Source of the DNA: Verrucomicrobiales bacterium
Lineage (GTDB): Bacteria > Verrucomicrobiota > Verrucomicrobiia > Limisphaerales > RI-55
Assembly (NCBI GenBank): GCA_003484235.1
Contig: DNDP01000087.1
Location: 8,353-17,589, forward strand
Reading direction: 5' to 3'
Length of the DNA: 9,237 nt
Below, piece by piece: positions 1 to 6,701 of the stretch (position 1 is the stretch's first letter; each line of letters opens with the position of its first letter). The translations under genes were made by a program, and so were the position numbers. Below the pieces are notes generated by a model. It worked only from the letters and a program-made list of their open reading frames with translations, was not told where the DNA came from and did not search any database.

Positions 1-722
1 GACAGCTGCAGCTGTTGCTCGGCAGCTACCCTGACGGCTTGACCGAGGTCCAGGTTGAGTTTCCCGATCTTGCGCGGGAGATTCCTGCCGGTCTGCCTTC
101 GGAACTGCTCGCGCGACGGCCCGACATCATTGCCGCGGAGCGACGCCTGGCGTCGGCGGTGTCGCGCGTGAAACAGGCAAGAGCCGCCCTGTATCCGCGG
201 CTCAGCCTGACGGCAAGCGGAGGCACGAGCACCGACGATCTGGGTGAATTGTTGAACACCGATTTCAGCGTCTGGACGCTGGCGGCCAACGCCGCCCAGC
301 CGATCTTGCAGGGCGGACGGATCGTGGCCGGGATCGACCTTGCCAAGGCACGGAACCGCCAGGCGGTCGCCGAATATGGCCGGGCCATCTTGCGGGCGTT
401 CACCGAGGTGGAAACCGCGCTCAGCGTCGAAGGGAAGCTGGCCGACCGTGAACGGCATTTGGCCGCGGCGGTGCGCGAGGCGCGGGCCTCGTTCGCACAG
501 GCGGAGGAGCGCTACTTGGCGGGAATCGAGTCCGTCCTGGCCGTCCTTCAAGCCCAACGAAACTACTTCAACGCCGAGAGCCAGCTCATCAGCGTTCAAA
601 GGGTCCGTCTCGACAACCGGGTGGATCTGCATCTGGCGTTGGGTGGTGGATATGCCCTTCCCGACGTCCATTCCATTCCCGGCGTGGACGAACCTGCAAA
701 ACAGCTTTCGCAAACCCGATGA
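1..722 (+). CDS. Outer-membrane efflux protein, TolC/NodT family (5'-truncated)
   Basis: Exit duct of a tripartite RND efflux system: a trimeric outer-membrane beta-barrel with a long periplasmic alpha-helical tunnel. Only the C-terminal half, about 240 residues, is visible; family members are usually 450-500 residues. The frame is open to the left edge (first full codon at base 3), so the start lies outside the window. The NodT-family signature GLPSELLARRPDI is encoded at about 90-128. It is followed by a YPRLSLTASGG segment (about 195-227), a QPILQGGR segment (about 297-320), and long amphipathic Ala/Glu-rich helices (about 330-600) typical of the second efflux-protein repeat. The family's usual C-terminal ending, an ALGGGY-like motif, sits near 635-652, with a short tail after it. 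The stop TGA (720-722) overlaps the ATG of the adaptor gene, so this is the first visible gene of an OMF-adaptor-pump operon. The family call is firm; the substrate is unknown. Confidence 0.93.
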   Translation, partial: QLQLLLGSYPDGLTEVQVEFPDLAREIPAGLPSELLARRPDIIAAERRLASAVSRVKQARAALYPRLSLTASGGTSTDDLGELLNTDFSVWTLAANAAQPILQGGRIVAGIDLAKARNRQAVAEYGRAILRAFTEVETALSVEGKLADRERHLAAAVREARASFAQAEERYLAGIESVLAVLQAQRNYFNAESQLISVQRVRLDNRVDLHLALGGGYALPDVHSIPGVDEPAKQLSQTR

Positions 723-1927
723 AAAACCTCCTTCGCATCATTCTGCCTGTCGTGGTGCTGGCCCTCGGCGCCGGGATCGCCTTCCTCATGATCCGATCGC
801 GCCCGCCGGTTCAGCCGCGAGAGCCGGTGGTCATCGCTCCGTTGGTTCGGGTGCAGATGATTCAGCCTACCAATGTATCCTTGACGGTTCAAAGCCAGGG
901 AACAGTGCGACCCCGCACCGAGATCAGCCTCGTATCCGAGGTGACGGGGGTGATCACCCGGGCCGCGGACGCGCTGGCGGAAGGCGGCTTTTTTGAGAAG
1001 GGTGAACTGCTTCTCGAGATCGACCCCCGCGACTACGAGCTTGCGGTGGTCCAGGCGGAAGCACGGGTGCGGGAGGCCGAAGCGCGTTTGTTGCGGGAGG
1101 AGGCGGAGGCCGCGATCGCCCGCGAGGAGTGGACCGACCTCGGCCGTCAAGGGCAGCCGTCGGCCCTGCTGCTGCGCGAGCCCCAGCTGGCTGAAGCGAG
1201 GGCCATGGTCGACTCCGCCCGCGCCAACGTGGAGCTGGCCCGGCGCGATCTCGAGAAGACGCGGACTCGGGCGCCCTTCGCCGGCCGGGTTTTGGAGAAG
1301 CTTGTCGACGTCGGCCAGTATGTGAACCGCGGCGGGCAGCTGGCGCGGATCTATTCGACGGACGCCGCCGAAATCCGGCTGCCGATCACCGCGGAGGAGG
1401 CGGGTTTTGTGGAGCTGCCGGTGTCGTACCGCGGCGAGGGGCAACCTGATCACCAGCCGCCGGTGCGGGTGCGCGCCTCGGTCGGCAGGCGTGAACACGT
1501 TTGGAACGGCCGCATTGTCCGCACGGAGGGCGAGATCGACGTTCGCACCCGGATGATCACCGTCGTTGCCGAAGTGCTGGATCCGTATGATCGTCGCGGC
1601 GGCAGTGCCACGCACCCGTTGTCGGCCGGGCTTTTCGTCAATGCGGAGATCTCGGGTCGGAGGGTGGAAGGAATCTACCGGTTGCCGCGGATTGCCGTGC
1701 GCGGAGTGGATACCGTTTTGGTGATCGATCCCGACAACCGGCTCCGCATTCGCAAGATCGGCATGCTGCGCTCCGAACGCGCCGAGGTGCTGGTGGAGTC
1801 CGGACTGAGTCCCGGCGACCGCATCTGCCTCACGCCGCTCGAAGCGCCGGTGGACGGGATGGAAGTCCGGATTGCGGAAGAGGTTGAAGCAGGTCGTCGG
1901 ATCGCGCGGCAGGGAGGCGCCCAGTGA
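719..1927 (+). CDS. RND efflux periplasmic adaptor subunit (membrane fusion protein, HlyD/AcrA type)
   Basis: Periplasmic adaptor linking the RND pump to the outer-membrane duct; 402 residues, normal for the family. Residues about 4-25 form one hydrophobic segment with no lipobox cysteine, so the protein is probably anchored by an N-terminal membrane helix or signal anchor rather than as a lipoprotein. A first lipoyl-like half (about 60-103, ending in EIDPRDYE at 100-107) leads into an Ala/Glu/Arg-rich helical hairpin (about 108-181). The second lipoyl half follows (APFAGRVLE, then VGQYVNRGGQLARI, about 185-211). Beta-barrel and membrane-proximal domains make up the C-terminal half; GLFVNAEISGRRVEGIYRLP is typical of these adaptors. 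The helical hairpin is fairly short, with a LLLREPQLAEA turn seen in many simple RND adaptors. The ATG overlaps the upstream stop as ATGA and has no obvious Shine-Dalgarno sequence of its own, so coupling to upstream translation is likely. The stop overlaps the pump start as GTGA. Confidence 0.95.
   Translation: MKNLLRIILPVVVLALGAGIAFLMIRSRPPVQPREPVVIAPLVRVQMIQPTNVSLTVQSQGTVRPRTEISLVSEVTGVITRAADALAEGGFFEKGELLLEIDPRDYELAVVQAEARVREAEARLLREEAEAAIAREEWTDLGRQGQPSALLLREPQLAEARAMVDSARANVELARRDLEKTRTRAPFAGRVLEKLVDVGQYVNRGGQLARIYSTDAAEIRLPITAEEAGFVELPVSYRGEGQPDHQPPVRVRASVGRREHVWNGRIVRTEGEIDVRTRMITVVAEVLDPYDRRGGSATHPLSAGLFVNAEISGRRVEGIYRLPRIAVRGVDTVLVIDPDNRLRIRKIGMLRSERAEVLVESGLSPGDRICLTPLEAPVDGMEVRIAEEVEAGRRIARQGGAQ
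1911..1917 (+). promoter_or_regulatory. Shine-Dalgarno site for the RND pump gene
   Basis: AGGGAGG lies six bases upstream of the GTG at 1924, inside the last codons of the adaptor gene. The strong match and good spacing support GTG 1924 as the true start even though it overlaps the adaptor stop codon. Confidence 0.75.
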
Positions 1928-4900
1928 AGGCGATCGTCGCCTGGTTTGCGCGCAACGGAGTGGCCGCCAACTTCGTGGCGATTCTCATATTTGTCGGCGG
2001 CTTCATGATGCTGGGCGAAATCCGGCAGGAGGTGTTCCCGGAATTCTCCTCCGAGCGCATCGAGATCCAGGTGCCCTATCCGGGAGCGGCGCCCGATGAG
2101 GTGGAGGAGGGGATCTGCATCAAGATCGAGGAGGCGATCCAGAGCCTGAACGGCATCAAGAAGATCACCTCCACCGCGGCGGAAAATATTGGCACCATCA
2201 TGGTCGAGCTGCTGCCCGGCGAGGATCCACAACGGGTGCTCGACGAAATCAAGGGGCGGGTGGACGCGATCGACACGTTCCCCGAGGACGCCGAGGAGCC
2301 GATCATGAATGAGGCGGTCCTGCGACGGCAGGTCATCAACGTCGCCGTATCGGGTGTGGCCGACGAGCGGGCCCTCAAGAAGCTCGGTGAGCGCGTGCGC
2401 GACGAGATCTCCTCCGTCCCCGGGATCACTCAGGTTCAGCTGGCCAATGTCCGGCCCTACGAGATCTCCATCGAGGTCTCCGAAGAGGCGCTGCGCCGAT
2501 TCGACATGACCTTCGACGAGGTGGCCTCCGCCGTGCGGAAGGGTTCGGTGAACCTGCCCGGTGGCTCGGTGAAGACCCGTGGGGGGGAGATTCTCTTTCG
2601 GACGAAGACGCAGGCCTACCGCGGTCCCGAGTTCGGGGAAATCGTGGTGCGGACCCGGCCGGATGGCTCGCAGGTGCGCATCCGGGACGTCGCCACGGTG
2701 GTGGACGGTTTTGAGGAGATCGACAACGAGGCGCGCTTTGATGGCCGGCCGGCCGTGGTGGTCCAAGTGTTCAGGGTGGGTGAACAGAGCGCGCTGGAGA
2801 TCGCGGACAAGGTGCAGGATTACATCCGTCGGGCCCGGGCGACGATGCCCGAGGGCATCGACCTGACCGTCTGGCAGAACGATGCCGCCTTCCTGCGAAG
2901 CCGCCTTGACCTGCTCGTGCGCAACGGCGTGGCCGGTCTGCTGCTGGTGCTGCTGACGCTGACCTTCTTCCTCCGGCTCCGGCTCGCGCTGTGGGTCGCC
3001 TTCGGGATCATGTTCTCGTTTCTCGGCACCTTCTTCGTGATGCCGGCGCTCGACGTTTCGATCAACATGATCTCCCTCTTCGCCTTCGTGCTGGTGCTTG
3101 GAATCGTTGTGGATGACGCCATTGTCGTGGCGGAGAACATCTACACCCACCAGAAGCATGGCGAAGATCCGCAGCAGAGCGCCGTGGCCGGCACCCAGGA
3201 GGTGACCAAGCCGGTGATCTTTGCGGTGCTCACCACGGTGGCGGCCTTTTCGCCGTTGATGCTGGTCCCCGGCAACACCGGCAAGGTGATGCAGGTGATT
3301 CCGTTCATCGTGATTCCCACGCTGCTGTTCTCGCTCGTGGAATCGCTGTTCGTTCTGCCGTCGCATCTCGGCCACCTCAAACCGCAGCGCGAACTCAGGC
3401 CGGGCCGCCATCACGACCCGGTCACCTGGCTGCTCAACGGCTTGAAGCTGGTCGTGGTGCGCTGGCGACGCTTTCAGGGGCGATTTGCGGACGGCATCGA
3501 GCGGTTCGTCGAACGCGTTTACCGGCCGCTGCTGGGCCGGGCGCTGCGCTGGCGCTATCTCACCGTGGCGGTTGCCCTTTTCTGCATGCTCTTCACCGGC
3601 GGACTGGTGGGGGGCAAGTATGTCGAGTTTCAGTTCTTCCCCCCGGTGGAGGGCGACAATGTCGGAGCGTTTGTGACCATGCCCCAGGGGACGCCGGCGG
3701 AGGTGACCGCCGAGGTGGTGCGGCAGATCGAGCGGCGCGCGTTGGAGCTCCGCGATCAGCTCGATGCCGAGTATCCCGAAATGACCAACAGCGTGTTCCG
3801 GCACATGCTCGCCTCGGTGGGGCAGCAGCCGTTCCTCACTGCCCAGCGGCAGGGTGTCGGCAACTACCTCAAGCTCATCACCGGCTCGCATCTCGGCGAG
3901 ATCAACATCGAGCTGGCGCCTTCGGAGGAGCGCGGCGACATCAGCAGCGCCGACATCGCCAACCGCTGGCGCGAGCTGACCGGGCCGATTCCCGACGCGG
4001 TTGAGCTGACCTTCAGCGCCTCGATCTTCTCGCCTGGCGAGGCGATCAACATCCAGCTGGCCGGCACGAGCATGGAGCGGCTCAACGAGGTCGCCGACAA
4101 GCTCAAGCAGAAGCTGGCGACCTACGACGGCGTCTTCGACATCACCGATTCGTTTCGTGCGGGCAAACAGGAGCTGGCGCTCCGCCTGAAGCCGGCGGCG
4201 CAGGTCCTGGGCGTCACCGAGCAGGACGTCGCGCGACAGGTGCGACAGGCCTTTTACGGCGACGAGGCGCAGCGCATCCAGCGCGGACGCGACGATGTGA
4301 AGGTCATGGTGCGTTATCCCGCCGAGCAACGCAGGTCGCTCGCCGATCTCGACAATCTGCGCATCCGCACGCCGGCGGGCGACGACGTCCCGTTCAGCGA
4401 GGTGGCCGAGTCGGACTTTGGCCGGGGCTATGCCGCCATCACGCGGGTGGACCGCAAACGTTCGGTCAACGTCACCGCCGACGTTGACCCGACCAAGGCC
4501 AATGCCGGTGAGATCTCGGCCGATCTGCAGGCAAGTTTCCTCCCGCAGCTGATGGCCGATCATCCCGGGACCAGCTTCTCGTTCGAAGGCGAACGCCGCG
4601 AGCAGTCGGAGACCATGGGCGGCGTCTTCCGAGGGTTCGTGCTTGCCCTCGTGGTCATCTACGCACTGCTGGCCATCCCGTTCAAAAGCTACATCCAGCC
4701 GCTGATCGTGATGGCGGCGATACCGTTCGGCATGGTGGGCGCCATCTGGGGACATCTGTTCCTGGGAATGGACCTGACCATCCTGTCGATGTTCGGCATC
4801 ACGGCGCTGGCGGGCGTGGTGGTGAACGACTCGTTGGTGATGGTGGATTTCATCAACCGTGAGGTGGAGCGCGGAGATACGCTGATGCATGCCATCCGGG

Positions 4901-5193
4901 AGGCGGGCGCGGCGCGGTTCCGGCCCATTCTGCTGACCTCGGTGACGACCTTTGCCGGCCTTTCGCCACTGTTGCTGGAGAAGAGCCTGCAGGCGCAGTT
5001 CCTCATACCCATGGCCATTTCCCTGGGGTTTGGCGTGATGTTCGCCACCTTCGTCACGCTGTTGTTCGTGCCGTGCGGCTACCTGATTCTGGAGGACCTC
5101 AAGAGCGGCTTCCACTGGCTCTACGGCCACCAGGAGCCGGAAGGGGAGCAGACCCCGCCGGCCGCGGAGGAAGGAGTGCCGGCCTTCAAGTGA
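1924..5193 (+). CDS. RND efflux transporter permease subunit (HAE-1/AcrB-like)
   Basis: Proton-driven inner-membrane pump of the tripartite system; 1089 residues, slightly longer than AcrB (about 1050). The layout is classic: TM1 near 12-31, a large periplasmic porter loop (about 35-330), TM2-TM6 (about 335-480), TM7 (about 545-565), a second porter loop (about 567-898), TM8-TM12 (about 902-1055), and a hydrophilic Glu/Pro-rich tail. TM4 carries LGIVVDDAIVVAEN with the proton-relay pair D397/D398. R998 and T1005 (in ARFRPILLTS) match AcrB R971 and T978. TM10 reads GVVVNDSLVMVDF, so the position of AcrB K940 is N968. The start is GTG, backed by a strong ribosome binding site six bases upstream and by the GTGA overlap with the adaptor stop. 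The missing CusA-type charged TM residues and the TM4 pattern argue against the metal-exporting HME class. The substrate is not predictable; multidrug, bile-salt-like or lipid-like compounds are all possible. The gene ends 16 bases before the convergent DUF1501 gene. Confidence 0.98.
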   Translation: MKAIVAWFARNGVAANFVAILIFVGGFMMLGEIRQEVFPEFSSERIEIQVPYPGAAPDEVEEGICIKIEEAIQSLNGIKKITSTAAENIGTIMVELLPGEDPQRVLDEIKGRVDAIDTFPEDAEEPIMNEAVLRRQVINVAVSGVADERALKKLGERVRDEISSVPGITQVQLANVRPYEISIEVSEEALRRFDMTFDEVASAVRKGSVNLPGGSVKTRGGEILFRTKTQAYRGPEFGEIVVRTRPDGSQVRIRDVATVVDGFEEIDNEARFDGRPAVVVQVFRVGEQSALEIADKVQDYIRRARATMPEGIDLTVWQNDAAFLRSRLDLLVRNGVAGLLLVLLTLTFFLRLRLALWVAFGIMFSFLGTFFVMPALDVSINMISLFAFVLVLGIVVDDAIVVAENIYTHQKHGEDPQQSAVAGTQEVTKPVIFAVLTTVAAFSPLMLVPGNTGKVMQVIPFIVIPTLLFSLVESLFVLPSHLGHLKPQRELRPGRHHDPVTWLLNGLKLVVVRWRRFQGRFADGIERFVERVYRPLLGRALRWRYLTVAVALFCMLFTGGLVGGKYVEFQFFPPVEGDNVGAFVTMPQGTPAEVTAEVVRQIERRALELRDQLDAEYPEMTNSVFRHMLASVGQQPFLTAQRQGVGNYLKLITGSHLGEINIELAPSEERGDISSADIANRWRELTGPIPDAVELTFSASIFSPGEAINIQLAGTSMERLNEVADKLKQKLATYDGVFDITDSFRAGKQELALRLKPAAQVLGVTEQDVARQVRQAFYGDEAQRIQRGRDDVKVMVRYPAEQRRSLADLDNLRIRTPAGDDVPFSEVAESDFGRGYAAITRVDRKRSVNVTADVDPTKANAGEISADLQASFLPQLMADHPGTSFSFEGERREQSETMGGVFRGFVLALVVIYALLAIPFKSYIQPLIVMAAIPFGMVGAIWGHLFLGMDLTILSMFGITALAGVVVNDSLVMVDFINREVERGDTLMHAIREAGAARFRPILLTSVTTFAGLSPLLLEKSLQAQFLIPMAISLGFGVMFATFVTLLFVPCGYLILEDLKSGFHWLYGHQEPEGEQTPPAAEEGVPAFK

Positions 5194-5209
5194 TCCGGCC
5201 AGCCGCCTT

Positions 5210-6691
5210 CTAAATGATCTGCCTGATGGGGTCGGCGCCTTCCACGCCGACCAGCCGCTGTTCCAGACCGCCGTGGAAGAACGTGAGCTTCTCCGGGTCC
5301 AGTCCCATTTGGTGCAGCACCGTGGCGTGAAGGTCCTTGACGTGATGACGGTCTGCGACGGCGGCTGAACCGATCTCATCCGTCTGGCCGACGGAGATGC
5401 CGCCCTTGATGCCGCCGCCCGCCATCCACATCGTGAAGCCGAAGGAGTTGTGATCGCGGCCGGTCCCTTCGGCATACTCGGCCGTGGGTTGCCGCCCAAA
5501 TTCGCCGCCCCAGATGACCAGCGTGCTGTCGAGCAGTCCCCGCTGTTTAAGGTCCTTCAGCAGACCGGCGATGGGTTTGTCGGTGCGGCCGGCGTGGTAG
5601 TTGTGGTTCTTCACCAGATCGCCGTGGGCATCCCAGTTGTCGTCGTTGTGCGCACCTCCGGCGTAGAGCTGGATGAAGCGCACGCCGCGCTCGACAAGGC
5701 GGCGGGCGAGGAGGCAGCGCCGGCCGAACTCGGCCGTTCGCGAGTCGTCCAGGCCGTAGAGCGACCGGGTCGCGTCCGTCTCGCGGCTGAGGTCCACCGC
5801 TTCCGGCGCGTGCCGCTGCATGTTGAACGCCATCTCGTAGCTGGCGATCCGGGCGGCCAGATTGCTGTTGTCCGCCCGCGCGGCATGGTGGCGGGCATTG
5901 AAGCCGTTCAGCGAATCGAGCAGTTCGCGCTGCACGGACTCCGTCATGCCGTCCGGCGGATTCAGATCGAGGATGGGATCGCCGGCGGACCGCAGGATGG
6001 TGCCCTGGTAGGAGGCGGGCATGTAACCGCTCGCCCAGTTCTTGGCGCCGCTGATCGGCCCTCCGGTGGGATCCAGCATCACCACGAACCCCGGCAGATT
6101 CTCGTTCACGCTGCCCAGGCCGTAGTTGACCCACGAACCAAGGCACGGGCTGCCTGAGAGTATCCGGCCGGTGTTCATCTGCAGCATCGCCGACCCGTGG
6201 ATGGGCGAGTCGGCGACCATCGAGTGCAGGAACGCGATGTCGTCGACGCACGTGGCAAGGTGTGGAAAGAGATCGCTGACGTGTTTGCCGCACTGGCCGT
6301 ACTGCCTGAAGTTCCACTTCGGACCGACAACCCGGCCTTCGTTGCGGCGCCCCCCCCGGCCAAACGTCTTTACCTGGATCGTCTTGCCGTCAAGCCGGTA
6401 AAGCTCGGGCTTGTGGTCGAAGGTGTCCACGTGGCTCGGCCCGCCATACATGAACAGGAAGATGACGCTGCGCGCCTTTGCGGGCAGGTGGGGCGGGCGC
6501 GGCGCCAAAGGATTGGTGATCACGCCGGTGGCCGCCGAGGCGGTGCCCGTGAAAAACTTGTCGAGCGTGAGCAGGCCGGTCAGCGCCAGGCCGGTGAAAC
6601 CGCCGCCGGCCTCCCACAGGAATTCCCGCCGCGTTCGACGGCAGAAACCGGCACCGTGGCCGTCGGTGGAAGGATTGGATTCGTTCATCAT
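5210..6691 (-). CDS. DUF1501 domain-containing protein, Tat-exported
   Basis: A 493-residue protein matching the DUF1501 family (Pfam PF07394), which has an alkaline-phosphatase/sulfatase-like fold as far as I recall; its reaction is not established. The N-terminus has a twin-arginine signal (TRREFL at 20-25, R21-R22) followed by a Gly/Leu-rich hydrophobic stretch and an ASAA region near 51-54, so it should be exported folded. Family motifs are FLFMYGGPSHVDTFD (78-92), a HNDDNWDAHGD block (348-358), WGGEFGR (394-400), GRDHN (411-415), WMAGGGIKGG (422-431) and DLHATVLHQMGLD (453-465). Candidate metal or active-site residues are H87, D89, H348, D354, H356, E397, D413, H414 and H455; this is inference from motif conservation. 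Two consecutive ATG codons (6691 and 6688) could serve as start. The gene follows the PSCyt1/DUF1553 gene by ten bases, the standard pairing in Planctomycetota and Verrucomicrobiota, and the two probably act together in the periplasm. Confidence 0.97.
   Translation of the reverse strand: MMNESNPSTDGHGAGFCRRTRREFLWEAGGGFTGLALTGLLTLDKFFTGTASAATGVITNPLAPRPPHLPAKARSVIFLFMYGGPSHVDTFDHKPELYRLDGKTIQVKTFGRGGRRNEGRVVGPKWNFRQYGQCGKHVSDLFPHLATCVDDIAFLHSMVADSPIHGSAMLQMNTGRILSGSPCLGSWVNYGLGSVNENLPGFVVMLDPTGGPISGAKNWASGYMPASYQGTILRSAGDPILDLNPPDGMTESVQRELLDSLNGFNARHHAARADNSNLAARIASYEMAFNMQRHAPEAVDLSRETDATRSLYGLDDSRTAEFGRRCLLARRLVERGVRFIQLYAGGAHNDDNWDAHGDLVKNHNYHAGRTDKPIAGLLKDLKQRGLLDSTLVIWGGEFGRQPTAEYAEGTGRDHNSFGFTMWMAGGGIKGGISVGQTDEIGSAAVADRHHVKDLHATVLHQMGLDPEKLTFFHGGLEQRLVGVEGADPIRQII
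5230..5252. other. Perfect 8-bp inverted repeat at the convergent gene junction
   Basis: GGTCGGCG (5230-5237) and CGCCGACC (5245-5252) are exact reverse complements around a seven-base loop. The repeat sits 36 bases beyond the RND stop codon and inside the last codons of the DUF1501 gene. A GC-rich stem at a convergent junction could slow polymerase or protect the 3' ends of either transcript. Neither side has a run of T, so it is not a standard intrinsic terminator, and a stem this size can arise by chance in GC-rich coding DNA. Confidence 0.25.
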
Positions 6692-6701
6692 GATTTCCTT
6701 C
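6692..6701 (-). promoter_or_regulatory. Intergenic ribosome binding site for the DUF1501 gene
   Basis: The whole ten-base gap between the two minus-strand genes reads GAAGGAAATC in the coding direction. Its AAGGA core (6700 to 6696) is four bases from the first ATG (6691) and seven bases from the second ATG (6688). The spacing favours the second ATG slightly. With no room for a promoter or terminator here, the two genes are very likely cotranscribed. Confidence 0.65.

Noticed and set aside
596..1615. A 339-codon minus-strand open frame antisense to the adaptor gene.
   Set aside because: No recognisable motif; the low-complexity composition is explained by codon bias on the opposite strand, where a clear adaptor protein is encoded.
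1924..5193. Possible metal-exporting (CusA/HME) pump identity.
   Set aside because: TM4 has the DD pair of drug-type exporters, TM10 lacks the acidic GVAAE-type pattern of CusA, and I do not see a CusA-like methionine relay. The HAE-like class fits better.
5230..5252. Intrinsic terminator for the RND operon.
   Set aside because: The stem is perfect but is not followed by a T run on either strand, so I list it only as a low-confidence inverted repeat.
1675..5499. A 1274-codon open frame on the minus strand, antisense to the RND pump and running into the DUF1501 gene.
   Set aside because: Its translation is rich in His, Arg, Asp, Gln and Gly with no domain or membrane pattern, as expected for the antisense of GC-biased codons. 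The plus-strand frame is an unmistakable RND pump, and the frame also overlaps the real DUF1501 gene.
5450..6157. A 235-codon plus-strand open frame inside the DUF1501 gene.
   Set aside because: It is a shadow frame: the minus-strand frame carries all the DUF1501 motifs and the plus-strand product shows none.
5210..6691. Possible classical sulfatase, given the fold class and phylum.
   Set aside because: No CxPxR or SxPxR formylglycine motif is visible, and the motif series matches DUF1501 instead.
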